A model generated the notes under the pieces. It worked only from the letters and a program-made list of their open reading frames with translations, made no database searches and was not told the origin of the DNA. A program made the translations under genes and the position numbers. Below, in pieces: positions 34,131 through 46,892 of a stretch of 64,000 nt of DNA. How positions within the stretch are numbered: position 1 is the first letter of the stretch; each line of letters starts with the position of its first letter. Origin of the DNA: Motacilla alba alba (lineage: Eukaryota > Chordata > Aves > Passeriformes > Motacillidae). The stretch covers positions 9,797,850 to 9,861,849 of the forward strand of contig NC_052031.1 of NCBI RefSeq assembly GCF_015832195.1, read 5' to 3'.

Positions 34131-35218
34131 CTGACAAAACACCCCTCAAGAAAAAAAAGCAAGCTGTTGTAAAGCTTTCTTTGCAACAAGCAAGCCACTA
34201 CTGACAATACAAAGTACAGAAAATAAGTGTAAATTCCAACACACACTGATTGAAAGAGTCATGACATTGGATGAAGACTTCTTGAATGGAAAAAAAGGAA
34301 GTGCAAGGCAAAACTCAGTGAAGACAACTTAAAATCCAATCCACCTATTTTTAGGAGCCTAACTTAGCCAAGAACTCTTATTTTCACACGAGCCCACTTG
34401 TCTATATTGACACTAAAGCAAATTTAGGATTTTTAGCTGAAATAAAATATACATTTTCATTAATTTCATAACATAATGTCACTGTCTTCCATACTTTGAT
34501 GATTCATGAAGTACTACTCTACTTCTAGGCTCTGCTGCTGCTGGTTGATGCCTCAAGTGTTTTATTTCAAGCCCTGACTGTGCTGCTGATGAAACTGTCT
34601 TCATAAAGGACCATAGAGAAGGAGAGTGTGGGCCTTGCATTAACCTCTAAAATTATTGCTAAGGGGATACTGAGGGCAAAGGCAATGCAAATAGATTCTT
34701 CTTGGTTCAAGTAAATGATAGGGAAAATCTAGCCTCAATAAGATAATGAGGCCAAGCTTGAAGAAAATGGGAAAATCAGTTCTCAAGAATAAATTGTATC
34801 ACCTTCTTCTGTTACTGTACACATGCAGATTTAGGAAAAAAAAATAAAAACCCAGAACAAATGAGAAGCAATTTGTGAATGTTTATTCCTGTAATGGGTG
34901 AAAAAGAAATTCTTTACATTAAATTATCTATTCCAAGCCATACTATTGTGAACTGAAAAAGCTCAGCCTAATTAATTGGTTTAATGCCAATTGAACCTCA
35001 TCAAGACTTTTGCCTGTGCCACTTACATATCTATTTTGTCTGTTTTCACTCTGTCTGCAGGGAGAAATGCATGCTCTAATGCTTTGAGTGTTGCTACTGT
35101 CTTCGTATCCCAGGAAATTCCAGAGGAGAGGAATCCTAGATCTCCTTGCATTTGGAAGTGACAGATGGGAGTATTCCTCAGGCCTTGTCTTATGTTCAAT
35201 ATGTCAGAATTGAAATCT
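34131..35218. other. AT-rich unique-looking segment
   Basis: No gene or repeat family is recognised. A minus-strand frame (35023-35328) is rich in proline and serine near 35230 because it crosses the G-rich tract. Confidence 0.45.
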
Positions 35219-35241
35219 GGGGTGGGAGGGGATGAGGAGGG
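35219..35241 (+). other. Predicted G-quadruplex motif
   Basis: Four G-runs (GGGG, GGG, GGGG, GGG) are separated by loops of 1, 1 and 7 bases, which fits the G3+N1-7 pattern. Whether it folds, or matters, is unknown. Confidence 0.55.
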
Positions 35242-38200
35242 TGAATTTGTTTGTCTGGGTTTTTGGGGTTTTTTTGCAGTTTCCCCAGGTGCCATTTTCT
35301 CATGGTAGTAAATAACCAAATCTGACACTCTTCTAGACTGAATAGTTTGGCTTCAGGAACAGTGTCAAGCACCACTATCCTTGCCACAGATAGTTGCACC
35401 ACTGTCCTTCAGTCTGACTTCATTTCTTACCTAAATGATCCATGTTGGGCAAACGCTTGCACTTGCTTGAAGACTAATTTCCATTTTTCTAGACTATGGA
35501 AAGACTTTCATGGTTAATCCTAAAAAGTGATCCAGAGCTCAGGTGAAGGCAGTGTCTGATAGTGTTCTACAAGCTGAACTGTGCTCCTGGCGACAAAGTC
35601 TGGATCTGAATTTAGTGTCAACACCCTGGCCAGTATGTCAGACTAGCCAGAGCTCAGCATACTTTAGCCTTCTAAAACTGAAAAACATTACCAAAGAGCC
35701 AGGAGGCAAAGCAACAAGACTGTCTCTATGCTTTAATTAATACCCCAAAGCATGCTCTTCTCAGTCCCAGTGATCATTCCTTCTATATCTTATTAAAAAA
35801 ACATAAACAAAGTTGTGGGATTTCAGAGATATATTTTGGGCAAGAAAACATATTTTTCTGCACATAGTGAAAAATGATACTAGTCTCCAGAGCTGTTGTC
35901 ATAGTTTGAATGGCAGCAGCGATGAAGATAAAGTTTGTCCAAATTCTCTGCTTGCTCATGTGCTAGTTTAGTGTGATGCTGGAGTGCTGGACAGGAATAA
36001 CCTTTTCAATAGTAATTGTCAAGTCTAGGATCTCAGACATTGCCATATTATGGGAGATTTTGACCTTCATCTGATATACCAAAGGCCAACTACTGTGAAA
36101 GACAACACATTATTCCCATGTCTTCACAGAACTTTACAGACAAAGACAGATTCTTACCCTAAGGATCTTGCTTCTAAATTAGCTACAATAACCAACAGAT
36201 ATCAATAAGAAAAAGACAGAGGGACATAAGTTAGTTAAGGTTGAAATACTGAAATAATGAATGTAATATTCTGGATATTTTCTGATGGTCCAATTCTCAT
36301 GATCAGGAATGAAAATTATAAATTCAAATGTCTTTTTTTTTTTCAAATGCATAATTATTATGAAGGTGTGGACAGAGAAAGAAACTGGCATGATGCTTTG
36401 GATTTAGAAGATGCTATATTTTCCATAATAAATTGTCCACAGTAAATCTTAACCTTTGCAAAAGAATTTAGCATTCATTGTCAAGCATTCATTCTAACAC
36501 TGGAGCCAAATATTTTTGGCATTATCCATAGCTTTTGTCATGCTCACCCTCTTTAGACATTTTTGCTACTGAGTTTTATTAGCAGAAGTTGTTAGATAAA
36601 TTTTTAAAAAATTGTCTAATACAACCATGAAAATTAAAGGGATTGACTTCCTTATGCATAAATACATATGTGCAGCTTTTTTCAACAGGAATAGTAATTG
36701 GGGGAAATAAAATCACTTTTGTTTTCACACAATATACTTTAACAAGAAATAACAAAATAAGGAGTAGTCAAAACCAAAAGACGGGAGTACTTTTGTTACA
36801 AAAATAATAGAACCAAAATGTCCAGTGGGGAATTCTAGCTTCTCTGCTGAAAAATAATTCTACAATTTCAGCGATATTTATGCTGCTACAGTGACTTAGT
36901 AGCTGTAGAAACATTTTCTCTTCTCCGTATTTTGGTTAGAATTCCCTAATTTTGTGTTATCAGAATTATGTAGTGACATCTTCTCTTTCCAAAAACTCTA
37001 GAAATTCCCCATCAGTTAAAATCAGTTGAAATACAAGACTAGAGAAGATTGCATAATGGGGCTGATTTCATTTCACATTTCATGCTGACATTTTGTCTAC
37101 TCTAAAGAAAAAAATCATGTAGTCTAAGAAACTTACAGACATGTTTAGTGCTGATTGCTACAGCTGGAATATAAATTTTAAAAATCGTAGACTGCTAGAA
37201 TCAAGGGCAAACTTTACTTCAAGATTCACTCAAAAGATTGATGACTCAATTCAAAATATTTCAAAACCATCTGAGTACAGTCTTTATGTTTGGAAATACC
37301 CACAACAAAAGCCATCAGCTCCTAATTTCTACCGATAACTTACCCTTCAAAGTCAGAATAATACAAATGTGAAGGCACTGCAAATTCTGTGTTAGACGAG
37401 ATGTAACACCAGCCTCTACAACCTACACATTCCTCTAGGAAAATGAGGAGCAAATGTGTCAGGGAACAGCTTCATTCAAAGTACTGCATCAAATGAAAGC
37501 TCTTCCATGAACAAGCGGCCAGTTTAAATCAGCCCCTCATTTGTGAGTGACTAAAAGCTTGATTCGAAGCCCTTTAAAGTAAATGTCAGTCTTCCCATCG
37601 ACTTCAAAGGGTTTTAACTTACTGCTGAAAATCAAAAACTACAAACATCTGCTGGTGTCTGTTCACAGGCCAAGATGAAATTAATTATTGTTGGTGGATT
37701 GGGTTTTGATGTTGTTTGAGGAGCAGGCAGGGATATGAGATAAAGCCCACCCTGTGCCAATACAGAGGAGAAAGGAATAGTGAGGAACACTGCCTACACA
37801 ACTCAAGATGGAAAGTTCTTTCTTTCCCTTACACCACAACGTTAGTCATCCTACACAAGAATGTGAGAGTTGAGATTTAATTCAAAAACCATGATGTGCT
37901 ATCCTGACTCTAAGAATTTATTTGGTACAAACTATCCAGTTCCCCTAGGCTAATCACATACATCAGAGAAGGAGTTACCAATTTATCACTGGGTTCTAAA
38001 TAGACAGATGAATCCTTATTTTCCTAAATTAGCATGTAATTCATATTAAATACTTGTGTCTTGAAACCTCTGGATCTAACCAGGTTCAGACGATGTTTCT
38101 AAAATTCTCCTCCTACAGGTAGTTTTTTGGGACATAGATTCAGTTGCTGTAAGCATCCCTGATTCTGGAAGATCTTTTGGTGCAGACTACAAACTTAATT

Positions 38201-39184
38201 TCAGCAAATCCAACATTTTTTTACACCAGTAGCTGTTCTATTTACAGTAAACTACATGTATGAGAACAACTGAGAAATTAAGATTTGGAATTGGTAGGAT
38301 CTTGCCCAGAAGATGGATTCATCTGCTGAAAACCACTGAATAAATCCTTAAAGGAAACAGTAGGGAAGGGGAATCATTAATTTTTCAAATGAAAAGTTGA
38401 AGTTTAGAGGTGCAAAGTGTAAAGAAGTAACAGGGTAGAATGGGATATATAAAACCAACCAATTAGCATTTCATCATCCATATATTATCTAGACAATAAA
38501 CTTTATTTCATAATTGTAGATGCTATAAAATAAATTGTAATACTCGAGATATCTTTATATGTATCTAACTACCAGGCAAGTAGATTGGAAGACTATTTAA
38601 TAGTTCCTAAAATATTTGCAGCAGTAGTGATTTCAATTCCTATAAGGGTGTGGGCTTGCAACAGTGGGAAATCAACCAGTTAGTGAATACCAAGCAACAT
38701 GAGAAGCATTTCCAATAATAAACACAATTAGCAATGTAGATGAGAAATCTATCTAATTTATAGGCTGCATATGCAACTATAATACATTAATAAAATGTTA
38801 CCCACAGAGCAATCCAATACATTTGTTTACCCATGCTCCCAGATTAAGAAAGTAATGTTGTCAACCTACCAATTGTGGACATTACACATTCAAGATTAAT
38901 TACCATCTGCATGGGACAGATGTTAAATCTTCAATTTCACAGCAAGGCATCTATAGCTTGTTTCCCTTGGACTGCTTCTTTCTCTGATCAATAAATGTAT
39001 CAGCCTAGCTGTTCATCTTGCCACAGAGGTCAGAGGAATGACAAAGGTACATCTGGTTTTGTGTCAAATAAGGGCTGAGGAAATGAATCCTATCAAAGCA
39101 GATGAACAGCTCAGCTGCAATTGTCCTTCAGTCTTTTACTCATCTGCTCATGATTAAGTTTTAATCATTTTGGGATTTTGCTAG
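35242..39184. other. AT-rich unique-looking segment
   Basis: This is a long stretch with no recognised repeat family or gene. Open frames are at most about 70 codons and have no known domain. Such repeat-free stretches are where conserved non-coding elements could sit, but that cannot be judged from one genome. Confidence 0.45.
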
Positions 39185-39289
39185 CAAAAAAACCCCTCAA
39201 AATCAAAACCAAACCACAAAAAAAAAAACAAAAAAAAAAAAAAAAAAAAAACCAAAAAAACAAAAAAAAAAACCAAAAAAAACCCCACC
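39185..39289 (+). repeat. A-rich low-complexity tract with C interruptions
   Basis: Runs of up to about 20 A are separated by single or paired C residues. Lysine-rich and phenylalanine-rich open frames across it are composition artefacts. Confidence 0.9.
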
Positions 39290-40754
39290 TTTTTAAGTAT
39301 TTTAAAACTAGAATTCATGTTCAATTTTCCTATGAACTGGGCTCCATTTCCCACTGCACCTTCACCTAATTCAATCATGCCAGGGTAAAAACAGATTTTG
39401 GCTATGAATTTACTTGCAAAAACTCTAATTTTTATTATTGTTTTTACTATTATAATTTCATTTTGTTGCATAAAGAAAGAAAATCAACAGTTGAATTGTC
39501 ATTTTAGTGACCAGAAAGTGCTGTTTTGGAAAAAACCCGTAATATATAAATTTTAAAGGCATAATGACTTCACAAAATAATGCATAAGAATATTCTAAAG
39601 TTAGGACTTGACCAAGAGTGACAAAACAGCAATATTGCTATGACAGACCATGTAGGTCTCTACTCTTTAGCTGCTTCCCTACTTTGCTTAAAGCTCTCTA
39701 CAATCTCAGCAACCTCAGTTTGTGCCACCTCAGTCACCCATTGCTGTTCTGAATTGTCTTCTCTGTGAAGATGGGAGCTCTAACACAGTCTTGGTTAGAT
39801 AGACGGCTTTCTGTTCTGTTTAAGAGCCTTGGAAATGTCCAAAGTCACAGAAGGAGCCAAGGCTACAAATTCCTTCATCCGACAAAGTGCCAGCTTTGCT
39901 CAGCTCACACACACACCAGGTCACCCCAGTCTTCTTCAGTTGTAACTAACCTGGGATGTGACCCTTTCTATTCCCATCCCAGAGGAGTGCCCTAAGCAGC
40001 CTGGAGTGCCCTGAGCACAAAACACCTCTCTGCTGCTGAAGATCAGTCCCTGTGCAGTCAGGTGTGCAACAGTCAGGGCCAGACAAAAGGCCTGACAACA
40101 ACTGGGAAGGAATGGCTTCTGGTCCCTGCCCTGAGGGGAGATTTTAATAAACCCAGCAAAACTCTAATAAAAAAGTACACATTGCTTGAAACCTTGCATC
40201 TCCCTCAACATGTGTGTGGGGTTACATCACTTTGACCAGGACAATCAATGACTGAATTCTCCTTTTGCAGTCTGAGCTCAGTCCCTGTGGGTGTGTATAA
40301 TATTCTCAGTTCCTGGGTGACTGATTTGGCTTCTGGACAATTATGTTAAAACAACATGACATTGACATACACCATATTATTAAACATGCTCTCAGTAAGT
40401 GATAGTGATGTTTTCTCCCAAGAGTGGAGATGCCAGACATTTCTGCACAGTTTCTTGGACTGCCAGAAGCCAATTAAACTGGATCTTCTTGTGAAGAGGG
40501 AGAGATGTAGTAAATTAAGAGATCTAGATCTCCTGCAGAGGCAGCTGAGTAAGGCATTCACGTGTTTGTATTAAATTAGGCCAAGCATGGTTTCCTGACT
40601 GAGTGTCTGTATGTAATATTTCTGTGAGGCAATGCCTATGTTAGACATAAAACACAGGTATGGTCTCAGGAGTTTTAAGTTCTACCCAAGAATCCAGATG
40701 CAATATATGCCTTAAAACATTTGCTTAAATAAAAACTGTGGACAATTGCTACAG
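39290..40754. other. Mixed segment; moderately GC-rich patch at about 39720-40140
   Basis: No gene is recognised. The central patch is richer in GC and contains a pair of near-repeated phrases (GAGTGCCCTAAGCA and GAGTGCCCTGAGCA, about 39985 and 40005). It could be part of an old LTR, but no ends or motifs confirm it. Confidence 0.35.
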
Positions 40755-40837
40755 TCATAAAATTGCAGAAAGGTTTGGGTTGAAAAGGACCTTTAAAGGC
40801 CATCCAATCCAACCCCACTGCAATGCTTAGGGACATC
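40755..40837 (-). mobile_element. CR1 3' tail, first part of a split copy
   Basis: CATAAAATTGCAGAAAGGTT, then TTGAAAAGGACCTTTAAAGG, CATCCAATCCAACCCC and GGGACATC match the reverse-complement CR1 3' end. The match breaks off inside the GGACATCTTCAACTAG-type block and resumes at 41134, so an insertion splits it. Confidence 0.85.
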
Positions 40838-41133
40838 TGTCACTATAGGACATGAAATGATGATATGCATATTGTTGTTTTCAAGGTGAATAAAAAAGAG
40901 GGAAGTTTATTTTTTGACTTCAACATTTATAGTTTTCTAAAAGTGACAGTGGATTGGAGGGTGACAGTTCTTCCTCTCCAATGACACTGGACAAACTAAC
41001 AGTTTATCAAAATCTTTTTTCTTCTATGAAAGAATGCAAAACAATGAGATAATTAAAGAATTGTGTGAGAAAGTGTGTTACAAGAATGTAAACATCAGAA
41101 GGCTTAGTAAAATCTTAAAAAATCAGGGCAACA
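40838..41133. mobile_element. 296-bp LTR-like insertion in a CR1 copy
   Basis: It starts TGTCACTATAGG and ends CAGGGCAACA, so it has TG...CA ends. It lies precisely inside a CR1 block that is continuous in other copies. GACATC precedes it (40832-40837) and GACATT follows it (41134-41139), a 6-bp duplication with one C/T difference. The CR1 sequence itself predicts GACATC, so the right copy has mutated. It is AT-rich and carries AATAAA at 40889-40894. It is best read as a small solo LTR. The orientation and ERV class are not fixed. Confidence 0.7.
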
Positions 41134-41815
41134 GACATTTTCAACTAGACAAGGTTGTTTAGAGCTTCATCCAACTTGATCTTGAATATTTCCAGGGCCA
41201 TCTACCACTTTGGGCAACCTGTTCCAGTGTGTCACCACTTGCATTGTAAAAAATTTCTTCCGTATATCTAGTCTGAGTATACCTTCCTTTCATTTAAAAC
41301 CATTATGCTTTGTCCCAAAACAATAAGCCCTGCTTAAAAGCCTGTCCTCATCTGTCTTTAAAGCCCCTTTTAAATACTGAAACACCATAGGTTCTCCCCA
41401 AATCCTCATCTCCAGGTTGAGCAATCCCTACTCTCTCAGCCTTTCCTCTTTGGAGAGGTGTTCCATCCCTCTGCTCATTTTTATGGCCTTCTATGGAACC
41501 TGCTGCACCAGGTCTGTCTCTTTCTTGTTCTGAGGATCCCAGAGCTGGATGAGATGGGCTTGAGAGAAAGCCAGGTGAGGTCTCACCAGAACAGAGGGGC
41601 AGAATCACCTCCCTCAGCTTCCTGCCCACACTGCTGGCGATGCAGCCCAGGATACAATTGGTTTTCTGGGATGTAAGTGCTCATTGCTGGGTCATGTTCA
41701 GTATTTCCTCCACCAGCCTCCAAGTCCTTCTCATCAGGGTCACTCTCAATACCCTTTATCTCCCAACCCTTTTTGATATCAGGGGTTGTCCTGACTCAGG
41801 TGTTGAACATCATCG
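41134..41815 (-). mobile_element. CR1 LINE, second part of the split copy (3' UTR and C-terminal RT)
   Basis: It continues the minus-strand CR1 after the insertion: TTTTCAACTAGACAAGGTTG, TTGGGCAACCTGTTCCAGTG, AAAAATTTCTTCCGTATATC, then RT C-terminal sequence back to a GGGGTTGTCCTGACTCAGGT block near 41780-41805. The minus-strand frame is broken. A 93-codon minus-strand frame at 41348-41629 is not the RT frame over most of its length. Confidence 0.88.
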
Positions 41816-41943
41816 CCCCACTCCTCAAGCTTAAAATATTATGTATAAAGGCAGAATTAAGGTTGCACAACTAAATTTTACTTTGAATTTTTATTCTTCA
41901 TCACCTTATCAGTACTGGCACTGTTACTAGGCCAGAAAATGTA

Positions 41944-42030
41944 ATTCCCATTTTATAAAGGATAAAGGTAATCTCCATTTTATAAATGGAGAACTAAAGA
42001 CAAGCATAGATTCAGTAATCTGTCCAAAAA
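41944..42030 (-). mobile_element. Possible ancient MIR-type SINE fragment
   Basis: CATTTTATAAATGGAGAACT, AAAGACAAGCATAGATTC and AGTAATCTGTCC resemble the reverse complement of the MIR core and tail (ATTTTACAGATGAGGAAACT ... AAGTGACTTGCCC). The first block has a near copy 27 bases upstream (CCCATTTTATAAAGGA). The match is short and diverged. Confidence 0.35.
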
Positions 42031-43170
42031 TTAATTTCTTTACATGTGTTCTAACTCCTTCCAGGTGAAGTCCAAGTGAATTTGCTTCCACATTTGATTT
42101 ATTTTTTGAAAACGTCTCAGATATATTACAGTAACAATTGTCACCAGCACTTTACTCTGTAATGAAGGCAAACACACTGCTCTCAAGATGTTATATCTTG
42201 TGGACACTGTGTCCAGGACACAATGTTTTTGCGAATCTGGTTTATGATGGACCACTTTATCTGCTTCCATTGACAGGGCTCTCTATAAAGATAAGTACAC
42301 AGCTGTGCTGCTGTGGAGTTTTGTGCAAGAGGAACTCATTGACTTTGAACCTTTGTTATTTTGGTTATATTTGTTTCAGTGGAAAAAAGGATAAACAAGG
42401 CTCTGAATCACTTTACACAATACATAGAACACTTGAAGATTTCATTTATACTCTTAGCCATGAACTATAGCAAAAACAGCATTGTCCACAGAAATACTGT
42501 TTCCATTAAAAATAATCTCTTCTCACTGCTATTGTTGCAGCAACATTTAAAATGTGAAGCAAGTGAAAAGTTAAAACTCCTACTAAAGACCTGTGGGGAC
42601 CTTGCTGTTGTTGCTAGAGGAAGCTAAGTGGAGGAAACAAAGCAGGCAGTGGAGTTAGTCTAACAGAGGGAGGCTCAGAGAAAGGCCAAGGACATTGCCA
42701 GGGAGCCAGGAGCTGCAGTAAAGGCATTTTATATGCAGGACTCACATTTGGAAAAGAGGTGTTTCTTTCATGAGGTTTCTTTCAAAATCCAGAGAACACT
42801 GTGATAAAGTTGTGATACACTTTCAATGGCTCAAATCTCCGACTTCTTTTGCTGCCATGCTTGTTTATTGCCTGCAGGCTTCAGAAAATAGTTTTAGGAG
42901 CCCTGTATGCCAGCTAACTTACTATCTAGTGGAACAGACAATGGTCATTTTTTTCTTTGGACTTTTAAATATAGAATTTGTATTGTGATTATGTGCATTT
43001 CTCCAGTTAAAGGGGTCTCATTTGGCAGAAAAAAAAAAAAAAGATTGTAGTGAGAAAAGAAAGGCAGAAAGTGGGAATGTGATTCTGCAGCCTTACAATA
43101 CTGACTTAGAAAAAGGGGTTTAATAAACACCAAACAGCAGAAAAACAAAGATGGAGCAAAAGAAAGTTGT
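42031..43170. other. AT-rich unique-looking segment
   Basis: No gene is recognised. A purine-rich patch (about 42630-42720) and a 15-base poly(A) run (43029-43043) are the only notable compositional features. The 110-codon frame at 42138-42470 has no recognisable domain. Confidence 0.45.
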
Positions 43171-43349
43171 CAAATACTACCACAGGCTGCCCGGAGAAGT
43201 GGTAGAGTCACCATACCTGGAGGTGTTTCAAAGACATGTAGATGTGGCACCTAGAACACGGTTTAGTGGTGGACCTGGAGATGCAAGCCAAATGTTTGGA
43301 CGCAATGATCTTTAAGGACTTTTCCAACCTGTGGTTCTGTGGTTCTATG
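43171..43349 (+). mobile_element. CR1 3' end fragment, plus strand, about 180 bp
   Basis: ACCACAGGCTGCCCGGAGAA, GTCACCATACCTGGAGGTGT and ATGATCTTTAAGGACTTTTC, followed by octamers GTGGTTCTGTGGTTCTATG, follow the CR1 3' end in sense order. It covers the last RT codons and the 3' UTR. Along with the split copy at 1167-5730, it is one of only two plus-strand CR1s here. Confidence 0.88.
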
Positions 43350-43800
43350 TACTCTATCAGCACTCAGTTAGGACTGTCAGGTTCTGGTGTCCATTTCTGG
43401 AACTGCTTCCATGTATCACTTATTGTCCAATCATTTATTAAAGTAAGGAAGGAGATTGCCTCCTGCACACACTGATCAAACTACGAAAGTAAGTGGAGAT
43501 TTTAGTATGTCCCACTATGTAACATCTGCTGTCTAACAGCAGAGTTTTATCATGAAGTGAAGAGATTTCCTGGAGTTGTTACTGAGATATTTAACTCTTC
43601 TTTATTGGCTTGATATTCGGGTTTTTATTGGTGTCTTATATAATTTCCAACTGACCTCCATGGTATGATCTTTATAAGAAAATGTCTTCAAAAAGTAAAC
43701 ATAAAAAGGAAAAACTAGTTGGCAGGAAATGACAAATGACAGTCTCAAAGTTGTTTGGCGTATAAGATGGAGAAAAGGATAAGCCCTGGAAAAAATTTAG
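43350..43800. other. AT-rich unique-looking segment
   Basis: Nothing is recognised between the CR1 fragment and the open frame that follows. Confidence 0.45.
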
Positions 43801-44334
43801 GTGATCTGTCTCACTGGAGGTTCAAATATTTTGATGCCTGTTTTGTCTCAGACAAGAGAGAAATATACTAAAACGTCCTGTGGGACCCACCATGATACAC
43901 AATGTTGGCACAGGCAGAGCTGTGGGCCACAGGAATGCATGGCATTCAGCCCATGGCAAATACTGAATAAAAAGGAGAATCTAAGAGCCACTGTTGTTGG
44001 TTTTCATTTAATACTTGTATATATTTTCTTAAATAATAACAGTGGTACAGATTCTCTATATTATCAGAACACTTCATCCAAAAAGGAATATATTCCCTGC
44101 AAAATTCACCCTAGACTTCAGCACTTAGACATGGAATACTTTGTAATTGCAGAGATGGAACTTGTGATTCACCCTCTGCAAACCACTGCCCCTTTTCTTC
44201 ACCTCCTAAAGCACGTACTTGAGATAAAAGGGATTTTTAAAAGCTTTCTGGCTCATTTTCTATCTAGAAGATTACTCCTCTTATGTCTGTTGTTAACTGT
44301 TCCTGCTACTCTAGTTTCTACATACTCATGGTAA
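43801..44334 (+). other. Longest open frame in the window, 177 codons, no recognised product
   Basis: The translation has no domain I recognise. The first 60 residues are rich in cysteine, histidine and threonine. The last 30 or so are leucine-rich and hydrophobic (RRLLLLCLLLTVPATLVSTY), which could read as a membrane segment. I estimate stop codons at about one in 15 codons in DNA of this composition, so such an open stretch somewhere in 64 kb is uncommon but not remarkable. I saw no promoter, no splice context and no transposon similarity. It is most likely chance; a lineage-specific exon or decayed retroelement frame is possible. Confidence 0.15.
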
Positions 44335-46892
44335 TATCTCTGCTTTTGTGGCTGTGCTTTGCCACAAACGTGGTTAATAAATGACTCATAATATGCTTTA
44401 TAATTTAGTATGGTACTGTGTTGCACTGGAATATCAGGTGCATACTTTATACCACAGAATGACACAGAAAGGTACTGATGCAGTAAAATTTTAATTTTAA
44501 AATGACGTGTGCTTGCAAAGTGCAAAAACTTCAGACTGATAGCAATAATCAAGGGAAATGAAATCCTGCATTTTGTAGGATTGTAGGAGCCCTCACCAGT
44601 GCAATAACACCACAGCCCACAAAGGGGCACCCAGATGCTGCATTTAAATCCTCAATCCTCTATTGCCTTCCCGTGTGTATTTCCAGAGACTTTAACTTCA
44701 GAAGTTTCCAGACAAAAGTTTCCCCTCACCATGACACCACTCCCAAGTCTTGGTGAAATCCCAGCCTATAAAAACCTCTACAGTCAGAAGGATTCATTTG
44801 AATATACATTTAATTAATATCTCTTCATTTGTCACCCTGACAACTATGATACAAGAGTAATTTACAGATATTGCTTTTTTTTTTTTTACAAAACTACCGA
44901 CATGTTTTGGACTAATGAAATTGAGGCCAACAACAACATTAAAAAACAGCCTCAGAGGAAAACTGCCAAATGCTTGTTTGGCCAGAATGTTTATCATAAA
45001 AATAACATTACACATGCTCAATTCTTATCAGTCAAATGCTTCTTGAATTTGCTCTATATGCACTTGGCTATACCCTTCCCTTTTCTACCCTTTCCCTGTC
45101 TATCCACACAGACATTGCAATTTTTCCCCTTTCCACTGCTGAAAGCTCAGAAATGACTCAGCTTTTCCAACAAACCCCCTACATTCCCAAATTGCCTGGT
45201 ATACTGCACTGAACATATGTATGCTAGTCCTTTTTTCATGTGAGTCTGTAGCATCTCTGACCCACTGGAGAAACAAAGAAGTGATGGGGACAGTTTTGAG
45301 GCAGTTGTGATGTCAACGTTATTCTCAACTGTTAAGAAACCCGAAATGAGAGGGAATTTATGGCAATTGTAATCCACTGAAACAATCTGCATAATGAATA
45401 TATGGCCACGATTTCTGCCCTGTATATTTGCCAGACCACTGCTTTAAATACCAATATTCTCTGAGAAACAGAGCTCTGCCTATTGTATGGCTGAGAGGCC
45501 AAGTCAGGAAAAATCAGACTAACTCAGCCAATGAAAGTAATAGTTTTACTCAGAAACAGCTGACTGGCATGTCTGCATGAGCATCTTGGTGAGCATCTTG
45601 TGTTTTAAGCGAGCACATTCTACAATTCTAAGCAACGTTAAAATCATGTTCTTGTATATTAAAAAAAAATCATTATTTTGCCTTGATAATTAAAGAGGAA
45701 AAGTATGCAATGATTGAAGAGAGGGCATTAAGGGAACGGCAAGCCATTAACTTCTATGACTCTAAATTCTGCCTGTCAGTTTTAACTCTGCCATTCTCTT
45801 CAGAACAATGCCTAATTCTGTATCTGCAATGACAGCATCTTAAAATGTTCATTTGCAGAGGTTTAAATCAATTTACAAAGCTAGAAAACACGTCACATTT
45901 CCAATAAAAATCACAGATTACATCAAATGGCAATAGCTTTATCTCAATAATAGTGGCTGGAGAAGGGTAGCCACATGGAAGTAGTGAGATGTGAGAGATT
46001 TTATTTGTAATACTGTGCTGCAAATAGGCAGTGTAGCTATTATCTGAGAATCCTCTTTTTTTTCAAAAACAAAATTGTGCAGTAAGGTGAACAATCCACA
46101 ATACAGATTCCAGCTAGAGATGATGTTTGTTCTCACTCATTGTTCTGTTCTGTAGCAGACTGAAATAACAAAGATGGCAATATTGAATGTCACCAGCATC
46201 TTGCAGGAAATGTCTTTGGAAGTAGGGGGCTGTTTGTCACCACCTGAACTTGTATTAGGTCATTTAGCATATGCTTGCTTAAAATCTTGCTGCAGAATGA
46301 GAAATGAAGTTTCATGAATTCAACTGTAAGATGATAGTACTCAGCCAAGCCCATTTGTATCTTTATATGTCTGGAACAAAAAAAAAATTATTATGTCCTA
46401 CCCATTCACTGCACATTGTAGGCAGAGTTGTAATTGGCCAGGATGGTTAAGATTTGATTTAAGACAATGCTTCTATCAGCTTGATTTTTGCTAATAGGGC
46501 AAAAGTGTTCCATACAGAATTACATATTCCTATGTTACAACTTGCCCTGGGTTAACCATGTGCTGAAGTCACATCTTTTCCTGCTTTTTCATCATTTGTT
46601 ATGAGAGAATACAGAGGCATGTATTTGATCACTCCCCATATTTACACAAGGAGAATGATATTTCTCAGCAGTTTACCCAAAATGTCACCATTTTCAAATC
46701 AATAATGATTGTCAAGAGGATTGCAGACTCCATTTTGACTCACTAGGACATTTGATGGATTACAATGATCATAGCTAAATATCCTTTGGTATCAGACAAA
46801 GGTCTCTTTTTTTATATTTTTTATAGTCCAATGCAGAAAAATAAAAAAAAATAGATGACAAATGAACATTAGTGAAGTGAGTAATTAGAAGT
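44335..46892. other. AT-rich unique-looking segment
   Basis: No gene or repeat family is recognised. It includes a 13-base poly(T) run (44875-44887) and a tandem GAGCATCTTG pair at about 45579-45600. Confidence 0.5.

Noticed and set aside
39178..39471. Lysine-rich plus-strand and phenylalanine-rich minus-strand frames
   Set aside because: Both are produced by the A-rich tract at 39185-39289.
41458..41874. Several overlapping plus-strand frames of 64-72 codons
   Set aside because: They are antisense to the minus-strand CR1 RT remnant.
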